From Lipingzhangella_A rawalii (GTDB taxonomy: Bacteria > Actinomycetota > Actinomycetes > Streptosporangiales > Streptosporangiaceae), in contig NZ_JAVLVT010000001.1 in assembly GCF_031628175.1 (NCBI RefSeq), positions 1,116,001-1,180,000 on the forward strand: DNA of 64,000 nt, read 5' to 3'. This document shows, in pieces, positions 26,235 through 35,463 of the stretch (position 1 is the first letter of the stretch; each line of letters begins with the position of its first letter). The position numbers were made by a program, and so were the translations under genes. Under the pieces are notes generated by a model. The model did no database searches. It saw only the letters and a program-made list of their open reading frames with translations, and had not been told where the DNA came from.

Positions 26235-27200
26235 TCAGTCCTCGTTTCGGGTCAGCAGGCGGAACTGAAACACTGAGATCAGGCCGATAATCACGAAGAA
26301 GACCCAGGCCATGGCGGATGCCATCCCGATCTGGAAGTTCACGAACCCGGTCTCGTAGACGTAGTGGATGATCGTGCGGGAGGCGAAGTTCGGACCGCCG
26401 AAGTGGCCACCCAGGAGGTAGGCCTGGTCGAAGATCCGCAGCGAGGCGATCATTTGCAGCACGATCACCAGCACGGTGGTTCTGCGTAGCTGGGGCAGGG
26501 TGACGTGCCAGATGCGCTGCCAGGCTCCGGAACCGTCGATCGACGCGGCGTCGTAGGTCTCCCGCGGGATTCCCTGCAAGGCCGCCAGGTACAGCACGAA
26601 GTTGAAGCCGACGGTCCACCACACGGTGGCAATCACGATCGCGATCAGTACCGTGTTCTCGCTGCCGAGCCACTCCGGCTGTGGGAGGCCGAGGGCACCG
26701 AGATACTGGTTGATGATGCCGAATCCGGGCTGATACATGAAGCCCCAGATCTCGGTCATGACGGCGACGGGCAGTACGAAAGGCGCGAAGAACGACAGTC
26801 GTAGGAACCAGCCGGCTCGCCGTGCGTGGTCGGTGAGCAGGGCCAGCGCCAGACCGAGGATGACCAGGGGTGGGACGCTGATCAGGGTGAACAGCAGAGT
26901 GATCCACAGGGACTGCCACATCGCCGGATCGGTGAGCACTGTGGCCCAGTTGTCCAGTCCCACCCAGGAGGTTTCGCCGCCGGCGAGGCTGCGGTTCGTG
27001 AAGCTGTCCACGAACATCGTGAGGGACGGCCACAGCAGGAACAGGGCGTAGCAGGCCACGAACGGCAGCACGAACCACAAGCCGGCCCAGGAGGGACGGC
27101 GCCGTCGGGGTCGGGGGCCGGGCGTGCCGGGTGGTTGTGGGGAGGCCGGGGTGGCGGGGTGCGCCTGCGGGGGTGTGGGGGCTTCGGCCGAGGTCGCCAT
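26235..27200 (-). CDS. Sugar ABC transporter permease (MalF type)
   Basis: The 321-aa protein has a Pro-rich N-terminal tail (about 1-40), six transmembrane helices and an EAA-type loop, DAASIDGSGAWQRIWHVTLPQL, near residues 225-246. CUT1 family. It pairs with the MalG-type permease to form the membrane channel of the arabino-oligosaccharide importer. The 12-nt gap from the binding-protein gene indicates one operon. Confidence 0.93.
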   Translation of the reverse strand: MATSAEAPTPPQAHPATPASPQPPGTPGPRPRRRRPSWAGLWFVLPFVACYALFLLWPSLTMFVDSFTNRSLAGGETSWVGLDNWATVLTDPAMWQSLWITLLFTLISVPPLVILGLALALLTDHARRAGWFLRLSFFAPFVLPVAVMTEIWGFMYQPGFGIINQYLGALGLPQPEWLGSENTVLIAIVIATVWWTVGFNFVLYLAALQGIPRETYDAASIDGSGAWQRIWHVTLPQLRRTTVLVIVLQMIASLRIFDQAYLLGGHFGGPNFASRTIIHYVYETGFVNFQIGMASAMAWVFFVIIGLISVFQFRLLTRNED

Positions 27201-27212
27201 GGCAACTCCTCG

Positions 27213-28529
27213 CTAGACCGGGGCGGGGGTGGTGACGAGGGAACGCAAGCTGCGCCGGAACTGGTGCAGGGCGTCCTTGGGTGTGGCGGTGCCGGCGTGG
27301 ATGCCGTTGAGGGCCGCGGCGGCCTCGGACTGGAGTTGGCTCGCTGATCCGCTGAACCACGCCTCCGGTTCGAACTCGGTGTTCGCGGCCGCCTCGGCGT
27401 AGTGGACGTGCGGTTCCAGGGGCTGGTATTCCTCGCTGCGCACCACCGGCTGGTAGGCGGGAATGTGTCCACCGCCCTCGCCCCAGCTGAGGCTGTTGCG
27501 CACCATCCAGGCGGCGTAGGTGAGGGCCGCGCGGGTGCGGTCCCGGTCCCGGTTCTCCTGGTGCGGAAGCACGAAACAGTGCGCGTCCCCACGGGTGCGC
27601 CGGTTGCCGAAGAAGTTGGGCATCTGGGTGGCCGAGTAGGGGGTGCCGGTCGCCTCGAAGCTGGCGATCTCCCAGTTGCCCTGAAGTAGCAGCCCTGCCT
27701 GGAGGTTGTCGAAGTTGGAGGTGGCCCCTTGGCCGTCGGCGAAGCGCGGTGCCAGACCTTCCTCGGACAGCCGGTACAGCGCCTCGAAGGCGGTGTAGGC
27801 GGCCTCGTCGTCGAGGTGGAAGTCATCGTCGGTGAAGGAGAGCTCACCGTCCTGCTGCCGGAACATCGCCCAGAAGATCGGCCAGCTGTAGGTGGTGTCG
27901 AGCGACACCGCCATATCGCCGGTGACCTGGGCGATCTCCCGGCACATGTCCAGGAACTCCTCGAGGCCGTTCACCTCGGTAAGCCGGCCGTCCCCGTCGA
28001 GCAGTCCGGCTTCGGCGCAGATCTCGGGGTTGAAGTACTGGATGTGGGTGTGGGTGTCCAGTGGGATCGCGTACAGCTGTCCGTCGTGGAAACACTGTTC
28101 CCACACGTTGGGGAGGAACACCGAGGCGTCGATCCCCGCCTCGGCCAGGAGCCCCTCGTCGACGGGGTCGAGGAGTCGGCCCGGGGCGAGGCTCGCCAAC
28201 CGTGACAGGTGGACGGTGGCGACGTCCGCGGCACGGCCACCGGCGGCGGCCATCGCCACCTTGGTGTAGAAGGGGGCGCCCCACTCGAACGTGGTGGCCC
28301 GAAAATCCAGGTCGGGATGTTGCGCCTGGAAGTCTTCGTGCATCTGGATCATCCGGTTGCCGTCGCCGCCGGAGAACAGATTCCACTGGCGAAGCCGAAC
28401 CCGGGTGTCCAGGACGGCATCGGCGGGAGTGCACGCTGCCAGGCCGAGGCCGGCGAGGACGAAGGAACTCTTCAGGAAACCCCGCCGGGCCAGTCCCGAA
28501 CCCGGCTGGGTGGGTGACGCGTCGCGCAT
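27213..28529 (-). CDS. Sugar-binding lipoprotein of the ABC importer
   Basis: The 438-aa extracellular solute-binding protein (family 1) has a signal with twin arginines (RRGFLKSS, residues 15-22) and lipobox LAAC (Cys 33), so it may leave through the Tat route and be lipid-anchored. Downstream motifs such as YAIPLDTHTHIQYFNPEI and the Gly/Trp-rich C-terminus fit CUT1 binding proteins. It would capture arabinan fragments made by the GH43 enzyme. It is the first gene of the transport segment, 182 bp after araA. Confidence 0.9.
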   Translation of the reverse strand: MRDASPTQPGSGLARRGFLKSSFVLAGLGLAACTPADAVLDTRVRLRQWNLFSGGDGNRMIQMHEDFQAQHPDLDFRATTFEWGAPFYTKVAMAAAGGRAADVATVHLSRLASLAPGRLLDPVDEGLLAEAGIDASVFLPNVWEQCFHDGQLYAIPLDTHTHIQYFNPEICAEAGLLDGDGRLTEVNGLEEFLDMCREIAQVTGDMAVSLDTTYSWPIFWAMFRQQDGELSFTDDDFHLDDEAAYTAFEALYRLSEEGLAPRFADGQGATSNFDNLQAGLLLQGNWEIASFEATGTPYSATQMPNFFGNRRTRGDAHCFVLPHQENRDRDRTRAALTYAAWMVRNSLSWGEGGGHIPAYQPVVRSEEYQPLEPHVHYAEAAANTEFEPEAWFSGSASQLQSEAAAALNGIHAGTATPKDALHQFRRSLRSLVTTPAPV

Positions 28530-28711
28530 GCTGCCTCCTACGGCGGTTCTGCGCGGTGGCCGGATACCCCCGCCCCCAGGGGCCCGGATTCGATGTGTCT
28601 CCCCGTCGTCAGTGCGGTTGTTCGTCGTGCGCTGCGCTGGGTCGTGGTGGCCGGTGTCCTCCCTGGGATTCTCGGGGTCGGGGTTTCGGGCCGGAGCGGG
28701 TGGCGCGGCGG

Positions 28712-30118
28712 CTACACCTGCCGGAACTCGATGCCCGCGAGTTCGCAGACGAGGCGCCAGCCGGCGGCATGATGCCCGAGGTTCATCACCAGGTGATGGG
28801 TTCCGCCGGCGCGAAGCCAGGCGTCCATGCAGGCTCGCACCCCGCTCGCGGGGCGGAACTGGCCGTAGGGCATTTCCAGGGCGGGCAGGTGCTGACTGTC
28901 CAGGATCTCGCCCTCGCTGACCACCAGCCGAAAGTGGTCGCCGCCGAGACAGACCAGCGACGCGACGGTGGCCGGCCCGGGCTGGATCCGGAACCGCACC
29001 GTCGGCGGGTCGTCGAGGCCCCCAATGTCCAGTGGGCGTTTGATGAGCTCCACGGGTTCGTCCGTGCGGGCCACGCGCCAGTTTCCCTCCCCCATATGGC
29101 TCATCAGGATGGAGTCGGTGGGAAAGTCCATCGCGTACATCTCGGTGAAGTGCGCGTCCCCGGCGAGCTGGTGCCCGGCATACACCAGCGCGGCGGCGGG
29201 AACGTCGCCCTCTCCGGCGAAGCCGTATCCCCGGGCCATGAGGTTGGAGGCGGCCGCCATGGGGAGACGCGAAAACCGCCCGTCCTCGCCGAGCGCATCG
29301 AAGTGGGTGGAGTAGGCGTCACACCCGTGGTGGCGCAGCAGCCGCTCGATCGCGATCTGCATGCGCGCGTGATCCTCCCGCTCGGTGACGCTGAGTTTCT
29401 CGTCCACCCGGAACCGGTCGTCCTCGGCCGCGATCAACCCGGTCACGGACTCCGTGTCGCAGTCACCCATGGTCCGGTACAGCTGGCCGGGCGCGATCAC
29501 GTGCACCTGCGGCCCCAGCACACGGATCAGTGCGGACTCATCCACCCGGGCATCGCCCATCCCGTTCATCGGGTAGCCGAAAATGCCCACGCGTAGCCGG
29601 CGCCAGGCACTGACGGTGCGGGCGGCGCGGGCCCACCGGTCCACCCGGTCCCGGAACTCGGGACTCTGCCAGTCCTCGGTGATGACCTCGAACGGCACAC
29701 CGGCGCGGACCATGGCGTTCGCGGTGTCCTGCGCCCCGTGAATGCCCTGGTTGTAGGTCATATCGGCCATGTCCCAGTCGGGGCTGACCGCCGGGTCGGG
29801 CTGGATGTTGGCCAGGGCCAGGGGAATCCGTGCTTCGCCCAGGGCGCGGGTCACCCGCAGGGAGGGGCCGTAGGTGAGCATCACCACCAGAACCCCGTCG
29901 AGTCCCTCGTGTTCGAAGCGGCGCATCACCCGTTCGGCGTCGGCGCGGCTGCGCGCGGGAGTGTCGAGCACGAGTTCGGCGACTCCGGAAAGCTGGTCGG
30001 CAACGCGCTGGGTGTACTCGGCCTGGCGTTCGGTGATGCCGGGAAGCATGTCGTCGTACAGTTCCTGCATGATGCCCAGCACGCCGATCCGGGGACGCTG
30101 CGCGGGGGTCTGGGTCAC
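28712..30118 (-). CDS. araA: L-arabinose isomerase-type enzyme
   Basis: The 468-aa protein belongs to the L-fucose/L-arabinose isomerase superfamily (AraA fold). ALVYAGHQLAGDAHFTEMY and SILMSHMGEGNW provide metal and catalytic residues (Glu, His) like those of AraA, and THHLVMNLGHHAAG gives the C-terminal His. It converts L-arabinose to L-ribulose. The sequence differs from the classical E. coli AraA, so a general fucose/arabinose isomerase name is safer without context; the araBD neighbours make arabinose the likely substrate. The GTG at 30118 overlaps the araD stop (GTGA). Confidence 0.85.
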   Translation of the reverse strand: MTQTPAQRPRIGVLGIMQELYDDMLPGITERQAEYTQRVADQLSGVAELVLDTPARSRADAERVMRRFEHEGLDGVLVVMLTYGPSLRVTRALGEARIPLALANIQPDPAVSPDWDMADMTYNQGIHGAQDTANAMVRAGVPFEVITEDWQSPEFRDRVDRWARAARTVSAWRRLRVGIFGYPMNGMGDARVDESALIRVLGPQVHVIAPGQLYRTMGDCDTESVTGLIAAEDDRFRVDEKLSVTEREDHARMQIAIERLLRHHGCDAYSTHFDALGEDGRFSRLPMAAASNLMARGYGFAGEGDVPAAALVYAGHQLAGDAHFTEMYAMDFPTDSILMSHMGEGNWRVARTDEPVELIKRPLDIGGLDDPPTVRFRIQPGPATVASLVCLGGDHFRLVVSEGEILDSQHLPALEMPYGQFRPASGVRACMDAWLRAGGTHHLVMNLGHHAAGWRLVCELAGIEFRQV

Positions 30119-30831
30119 TGGTTCCTGCCTTCCGTGGGGTCGGAGTGCTCGGTGCGCTGCCCGTACACGTTCTGGTAGCGGTGGTGTAACGCGGCGATGT
30201 GCTCCGGGGGCAGTGGCTCCACCTGGCCCTGTTGCCGGGCGAGGTGGATGGTGCGGGCCGCGTCCTCGCACATCACGGCGGCTTTCACCGCGGCCCGGGG
30301 GGTGGGGCCGATGGTGAACGGCCCGTGTTGGGCCATCAGCACCGCCGGTGAGGGGTGGCCGGACAGGGTGTCGACAATGCCCCGTCCGATCTCGTCGTTA
30401 CCGATCATCGCGAAGGGCCCCACCGGGATCTCTGCGCCGAACTCGTCGGCGATAGCGGTGACGGCGCACGGTATGGGCTCACTGCGGGCGGCCCATGCGG
30501 TCGCGTAGGGACTGTGGGTGTGGACAATCCCGCCGACGTCGGGCATGGCGCGGTAGACGTAGCCGTGCGCGCCGGTGTCGCTGGACGGGGTGGCTCCGTC
30601 CTGCTGGGGGGTTCCGTGCAGGTCGGTGAGAACGAGGGTCTCCGGGGTGAGCGCGTCGTAGGAGACACCGCTGGGTTTGATCAGCATCAGCTGGGTCCCG
30701 GGGACGCGTGCCGAGACGTTTCCGCTGGTCCAGGCCACGAGGCCCCAGCGCACCAGTTCCTGGTGCAGCGCGCAGACCTCGCGACGCAGCGCCTGTACCT
30801 CTGCGTCGTTGCTGGTGGTCGGGGACGTCAT
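30115..30831 (-). CDS. araD: L-ribulose-5-phosphate 4-epimerase
   Basis: This 238-aa class II aldolase-family protein has zinc ligands in GIVHTHSPYAT and LMAQHGPF, and the phosphate-binding segments TSGNVSAR and KPSGVSYD. It converts L-ribulose-5-phosphate to D-xylulose-5-phosphate, the last step of arabinose entry into the pentose phosphate pathway. The start ATG overlaps the araB stop by 4 nt. An L-fuculose-phosphate aldolase is the other family option; the araB/araA neighbours favour AraD. Confidence 0.92.
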   Translation of the reverse strand: MTSPTTSNDAEVQALRREVCALHQELVRWGLVAWTSGNVSARVPGTQLMLIKPSGVSYDALTPETLVLTDLHGTPQQDGATPSSDTGAHGYVYRAMPDVGGIVHTHSPYATAWAARSEPIPCAVTAIADEFGAEIPVGPFAMIGNDEIGRGIVDTLSGHPSPAVLMAQHGPFTIGPTPRAAVKAAVMCEDAARTIHLARQQGQVEPLPPEHIAALHHRYQNVYGQRTEHSDPTEGRNQ

Positions 30832-32495
30832 GTCACCTCGTTTCGGATCCGGCGGAGTTGACGTAGCGCTTCCGTGCCGCCACGTCCGAAGTGGTCGTGG
30901 AGTTCGGTGTAGATGCCGTAGAGATGGTCGTAGGCGTCGGAGCGTTCGGGGTCGGGCTGGTACACCGCGGGTTCCAGATGGCCCATCGCCGTGGATGCGG
31001 CGTGGATGTCGGGATAGGAGCCGGCGGCGACGGCGGCGTGGATGGCCGAACCGAGGGCCGGGCCCTGTTCGGACCCGATCAGGCTGATCGGGCGGCGCAG
31101 CACGTCGGCGTAGGTCTGCATTACGAAGGGGTTGCGGATCAGACCGCCCGCAGCGATGAACTCGTGGACCGGAACCCCAGCGGCGGTGAAGGCCTCCACG
31201 ATCGTGCGGGTTCCGAAGGCCGTGGCCTCGACGAGGGCGCGGTAGATCTCCTCGGGTCGGCTTGCCACGGTGAGACCGGCAATCACCCCGGACAGATCGT
31301 GGTCAACGAGTACCGAGCGGTTACCGCTGTGCCAGTCCAGAGCGACGAGTCCGTGCGCGCCCACGGGAGCGTCCACGGCGAGTTCGGACAGCAGCTGGTG
31401 GGGGTCGATTCCCCGTTCTGCGGCCCGGGCTGCGTAGTCGGCGGGGAGGGCGTGGTCGACGAACCAGCCGAAGATGTCGCCGACCCCGCTCTGCCCGGCT
31501 TCGTATCCCCACAGGCCCGCAACGATGCCGTCGCGCACGACGCCACACATTCCGGGCACGTGGGCGAGGTTCTCGCTGTTCATGACGTGGCAGGTGCTGG
31601 TGCCCATCACCGCCAGCATCTGCCCGGGGGCTGTGGCCCGGGCGGCTGCGGCCGTGACGTGGGCATCCACGTTGCCAACAGCGACGGCGATTCCCGCGGG
31701 CAGCCCGGTCCAGGCGGCAGCCTGCTCCGTGAGGTTCCCGGCGCGCGCGCCGAGTTGGGAGAGCGGAGCGTCGAGCTTCTCGCGGGCAAAGTCCGCGAAC
31801 TCGGGCTCCAGTGCGGCGAGGTACTCGCGGGTGGGCCAGGCGCCGTCCTGGTGAATTCCCTTGTATCCGGCCGTGCAGATGTTGCGGGTTTCGTGCCCAC
31901 ACAGCTGCCAGACGATCCAGTCCGCCGCCTCGATCCAGCGGGCGGTGGTGCGGTAGATCTCGGGATCCTCCCGCAGCACCTGGAGAGCCTTGGCGAACTC
32001 CCATTCCGCGGAGATCCTGCCGCCGTACCGGGGCAGCCACGGCTCGGCGCGCTTGGCGGCCAGGTCGGTGATCTCGTCGGCCTCGGGCTGGGCGGCGTGG
32101 TGTTTCCACAGTTTGGGGTAGGCGTGGTGGCGGTCGGCGAACCGGTCCAGCTCGCACAGGGGGGTTCCGTCGGCGAGGGTCGGCAAGCAGGTGCAGGCGG
32201 TGAAGTCGGTTCCGATACCGATGACCTGGTGGGGCGACACCCCGGCTTCGGTCAGGGCCGCGGGGACCGCCCGGCGCAGCACCTCGCGGTAGTCCTCGGG
32301 GATCTGGAGTGCTGTCTGTGGGGGCAGGGCGGTGTCGGCGCCAGGGAGGCGCTCGGAGACCACCCCGTGTGCGTAGGGGTGGACGGCACTGGCCAATTCG
32401 GTTCCGTCAGCGACCCGGACGACAACGGCCCTGCCGGACAGGGTGCCGAAGTCGATGCCGACCACAACGTCACCCACCGTTTTGTTAACGCTCAC
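30828..32495 (-). CDS. araB: Ribulokinase
   Basis: The 555-aa FGGY-family sugar kinase has phosphate motif VVGIDFGTLSGRAVVVR at the N-terminus, substrate-domain IGTDFTACTCLP, TSTCHVMNSENL and the C-terminal ATP-site FIAAGGLIRNP. It phosphorylates L-ribulose. The GTG start at 32495 has AGAGGTGG upstream. Remarkably, the regulator's operator spans this start codon. Its stop overlaps araD. Confidence 0.93.
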   Translation of the reverse strand: MSVNKTVGDVVVGIDFGTLSGRAVVVRVADGTELASAVHPYAHGVVSERLPGADTALPPQTALQIPEDYREVLRRAVPAALTEAGVSPHQVIGIGTDFTACTCLPTLADGTPLCELDRFADRHHAYPKLWKHHAAQPEADEITDLAAKRAEPWLPRYGGRISAEWEFAKALQVLREDPEIYRTTARWIEAADWIVWQLCGHETRNICTAGYKGIHQDGAWPTREYLAALEPEFADFAREKLDAPLSQLGARAGNLTEQAAAWTGLPAGIAVAVGNVDAHVTAAAARATAPGQMLAVMGTSTCHVMNSENLAHVPGMCGVVRDGIVAGLWGYEAGQSGVGDIFGWFVDHALPADYAARAAERGIDPHQLLSELAVDAPVGAHGLVALDWHSGNRSVLVDHDLSGVIAGLTVASRPEEIYRALVEATAFGTRTIVEAFTAAGVPVHEFIAAGGLIRNPFVMQTYADVLRRPISLIGSEQGPALGSAIHAAVAAGSYPDIHAASTAMGHLEPAVYQPDPERSDAYDHLYGIYTELHDHFGRGGTEALRQLRRIRNEVT

Positions 32496-32496
32496 A
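32483..32496. promoter_or_regulatory. LacI-type operator overlapping the araB start
   Basis: TGTTAACGCTCACA fits the TGTnAnCGnTnACA pattern of LacI-family boxes. On the minus strand it covers the araB GTG start and the first codons. The same 14 bp occur at 33629-33642 upstream of the regulator gene. AraR is the expected ligand. Confidence 0.85.
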
Positions 32497-32532
32497 TTTA
32501 CCCACCTCTCCACGTTCTCCTCGGTTTCGCGG

Positions 32533-33576
32533 TCAGCCGTTGGTCGTTGCTGCCCGGGGGTGCGGGACCCCCACACTGCTGCGCTGCACGAGCTGGGTCG
32601 GGACGGTCACCTGTTGGGCGTTCGGTTCGGACGCCGCGAGATGGTCCAACAACAGTTGGATACTGCGCCGCCCCACGGCCGAGAAGTCCTGCCACACAGT
32701 GGTCAACGGCGGGCTGAAGTAGGCGGCCTCGGGAACATCATCGAAACCGACCAGGCTCACATCCTCGGGAACATCGATCTTGGCCTCATCGAAGGCGCGG
32801 AGGACCCCAAGCGCCATCTGGTCATTGCCCACGAACACGGCCGAAACCTGGTCGATGCCGCGTTCCACCAGCTGGCGAGCGGCGTGATATCCCGACCGGG
32901 GACTCCAGTCGCCGCGAAGCAGCGGGGGTGGCGTCACCCCCCGCTCGGCCAGGGCGGTCCGCCAGCCGGCGACCCGTCCCTCCGCCTCCAGCCAGTCCGC
33001 GGGGCCAGCGATATGCCACACCGTGGTGTGCCCCATCTCCAACAGGTGCCGGGTGGCGGCCGCGGCACCTCCGGCCTGGTCCACACACACCACGGTGTGC
33101 CCGGGAGCATCCCCGCCCTCGACCACGACGATGGGCAGCGAGGTGGGCAGCTGCGCGAGGGAGTCCACCGCACTGCGCTGCGGAGCGATTACGATGAAGC
33201 CCTCCACCGCCTGTTGGCCGAGGAACTCCACCGCCTCATGGACGGTCTGCGGCGTGATCGTACGCAGGCTGACCATGCTGACGAAGTAGCCGGCTTCCCG
33301 AGCCGCGTGTTCGATACTGGCCAGGGTGCTCGCCGGCCCGTAGAGATTGGTCCCAAACGCCACAACCCCGAGGACCCCGCTACGACGGGTCACCAGGGCT
33401 CGCGCGGAGGAGTTGCGTTGGTACCCCAGCTCCTCGATCGCGGCCTGCACCCGGGCCTGGGTGTCCGGCCGCACGTTGGGATGGCCGTTCAGTACCCGCG
33501 ACACCGTCTGGTGCGAGACACCGGCCACCCGCGCCACATCCGCCATAACGGGTGGTCGCGCCTCAGCCTGCACCAT
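32533..33576 (-). CDS. araR: LacI-family transcriptional regulator of arabinose genes
   Basis: The 347-aa protein has an N-terminal helix-turn-helix (VMADVARVAGVSHQTVSRVL, residues 10-29) and hinge (ARALVTRRSGVLGVVA). The periplasmic-binding-like core ends with VSLVGFDDVPEAAYFSPPLTTVWQD. It is located between its own operator and araB on the same strand. It probably represses both itself and araB until arabinose or an intermediate binds. The name araR is inferred from position, not from a specific signature. Confidence 0.9.
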   Translation of the reverse strand: MVQAEARPPVMADVARVAGVSHQTVSRVLNGHPNVRPDTQARVQAAIEELGYQRNSSARALVTRRSGVLGVVAFGTNLYGPASTLASIEHAAREAGYFVSMVSLRTITPQTVHEAVEFLGQQAVEGFIVIAPQRSAVDSLAQLPTSLPIVVVEGGDAPGHTVVCVDQAGGAAAATRHLLEMGHTTVWHIAGPADWLEAEGRVAGWRTALAERGVTPPPLLRGDWSPRSGYHAARQLVERGIDQVSAVFVGNDQMALGVLRAFDEAKIDVPEDVSLVGFDDVPEAAYFSPPLTTVWQDFSAVGRRSIQLLLDHLAASEPNAQQVTVPTQLVQRSSVGVPHPRAATTNG

Positions 33577-33628
33577 CGGACACCTCTTCTGTGACCCAGA
33601 TCAATCCCTGGAATGGCGTGACACACAT

Positions 33629-33642
33629 TGTTAACGCTCACA
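33629..33642. promoter_or_regulatory. LacI-type operator upstream of araR
   Basis: The 14-bp sequence TGTTAACGCTCACA is identical to the araB-start operator, and the identity extends at least one base on each side. It lies 53 bp upstream of the regulator's ATG, consistent with autoregulation. Confidence 0.85.
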
Positions 33643-33695
33643 TAAGCGGGTGTCAACACGCGATAGCTATCAGGTGCCCCGACGCCGCAGCGGCG

Positions 33696-35087
33696 CTACT
33701 CGTTCCAGCGAGGACGACGACGCCCGTTGAGATGCCAGGCCAGCTCCACTTCCGCCGCACGTTGGGCCTCCCGGGCCTCCTCCCGGGCGGCACGCGCCCG
33801 ATCCAACTCGGTGCGAACATCCCGAACCGTACGCAGCGCATGGCTACCCAACTCGGTCAGCGGCGTCACCAGGGTGTCGATCTCCGCGAGACGCCACTCG
33901 CACAACAGCCACTCGGGTTTATCCACCGTCAGGTCAACCGCGTCCACCTGCCGGTGCAGCTCGGCGAGCACCCTGCTCATGGGATGCAGGGCCTCGTCCT
34001 CCTCGGCGATACCTTCCGCCCGGGCCAGACGGCTGCGCACCTCCTCCCGCGTCCCCGGCAGGGACTCCCGCAGCCGCTGCACCGTGGCCTGACGCTCGAT
34101 CGGAACCGCGTAGGCGGCCTCCGCCCGGGCACGGTGGTCGTCAATCTCGGGCAGCACCGACTCGGCCTGGCCCGGATCACCGGCATCCAGGGCCCGGCGG
34201 GCACGATCCAGCTCGGCCCGGGCCTGCTCGGCGTGTTTCCCACCCTCGGCGAGGTACTCCGCGAGACCGGCCCACACCCCCGGCGCGCACTGCTCGGTGA
34301 GCGTGGCCTGACACGCCGCGGCCTCCTGCCCGCGCGTGTCCACGGCGTCCAGGCTCTTGGCCAGCTCCGCGAGGCGGGTTTCCACCTCGGCACTGCGGCG
34401 GCGGAGCGCGTTCAGATCATCCCGGGTGGCGGAGAGGTCGCGGATCAGCTCCACCAGGTTGGCGTGCGCAGAACGCAGGAGACACTCCGCGACGAGGCGC
34501 TCCACCTCCTCGAGACGCTCGGCGGCGATATCGGCCGTGTTGGCCTCCGTGGAGACGGTGTAGCCGGCGGCCTCACCCCGCCCCAGGGCCGCGCGCACCT
34601 CCCTGACCAGCTCATGCGCCTGCTTCAGCTGATCCGGAACCTGTTCGGCCGCAGCCAGTTCCGTGGTGAGTCGCTGCTCCTCGGCCCGCAGCTCCGCATA
34701 CACCGCCCGCAGGTGTTCGCCATAGTCCCGCCACGGCTCCAGCCCATCGGGGGACGTGTCACCGGGGTGCTGCCTGTCCAGGGCAGGTTTGACCAGCTCC
34801 GTTCGGCGCTGAAGCAGCTCCTCGGCGCGGGCCAAGACCTGAGGGGCGTCGCCGAGGGCCTCCGTGTCCTCCGGGGCGGCCAACGACCCTCGCACCAGTT
34901 CGATATCGCGCCGCGCCGTTTCCGTCAGCTCGTCGAGTTGAAGCGCCGTCTCGGCGATCCCACCGCGCAGCTCGTCGAACCGGGCCTGAAGCTCCCGCTG
35001 CCGTTGCCTGCGCTGGTTGCGGTGCACGGCATACCAGGCCCCGACCGCCAGCATGGATGCCAGCAGCGCGATCGCAAGCATCACCAC
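33696..35087 (-). CDS. Membrane-anchored coiled-coil protein
   Basis: This protein of about 463 aa has an N-terminal transmembrane helix (LAIALLASMLAVGAWYAVH) followed by a basic stop-transfer (RNQRRQRQR) and almost entirely charged heptad-like helices (for example ELRAEEQRLTTELAAAEQ, RARAAREEAREAQRAAEVE). No catalytic motif is seen. The GTG at 35087, with GGGAGG upstream, is the best start; the frame stays open to 35282. Scaffold or septation-type functions are possible. It ends just before the araR promoter region. Confidence 0.7.
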   Translation of the reverse strand: MVMLAIALLASMLAVGAWYAVHRNQRRQRQRELQARFDELRGGIAETALQLDELTETARRDIELVRGSLAAPEDTEALGDAPQVLARAEELLQRRTELVKPALDRQHPGDTSPDGLEPWRDYGEHLRAVYAELRAEEQRLTTELAAAEQVPDQLKQAHELVREVRAALGRGEAAGYTVSTEANTADIAAERLEEVERLVAECLLRSAHANLVELIRDLSATRDDLNALRRRSAEVETRLAELAKSLDAVDTRGQEAAACQATLTEQCAPGVWAGLAEYLAEGGKHAEQARAELDRARRALDAGDPGQAESVLPEIDDHRARAEAAYAVPIERQATVQRLRESLPGTREEVRSRLARAEGIAEEDEALHPMSRVLAELHRQVDAVDLTVDKPEWLLCEWRLAEIDTLVTPLTELGSHALRTVRDVRTELDRARAAREEAREAQRAAEVELAWHLNGRRRPRWNE

Positions 35088-35406
35088 GGCACGCCACCTC
35101 CCGGATCCGGCACTAACGCACTCGGTCACTCGGACGGGGCCGCCAGGCCGGAGGTTTCGTCGGACTCCCGACAATGCCGGCACCACACGCTGCCGGTACG
35201 CACCATATGTCCACCTATGATGCCGATGATTCCCGAATACCGTATGTGCAATCCGTACTGCATTCCGCGATTCCGCGCTCACTAGCCGTGCAGTGAACGG
35301 GCAGGGTGGGTGGAATTGAGGTGGTTATCGCGTCTCGGGGGCGCCCCCCGGGCTATGAGGGAGGGGAAAGGCCGATGGGGGTGCTAGGTGTGGGGGCATG
35401 GCCAGC

Positions 35407-35441
35407 CGCGGGGGCGGCGACCGAAGGTCGCCGCCCCCGCG
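35407..35441 (-). terminator. Terminator of the tail/lysis operon
   Basis: A perfect 16-bp stem (CGCGGGGGCGGCGACC and complement) with a 3-nt GAA loop lies 23 bp beyond the endolysin stop, marking the 3' end of the minus-strand tail operon. Confidence 0.85.
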
Positions 35442-35463
35442 CGGGTCGAGCCGTGGCGCCGAA

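Noticed and set aside
24229..27360. Single long frame covering both permease genes (25330-27360)
   Set aside because: The long frame joins out-of-phase sequence; clear separate starts exist at 26229 and 27200 with normal permease lengths.
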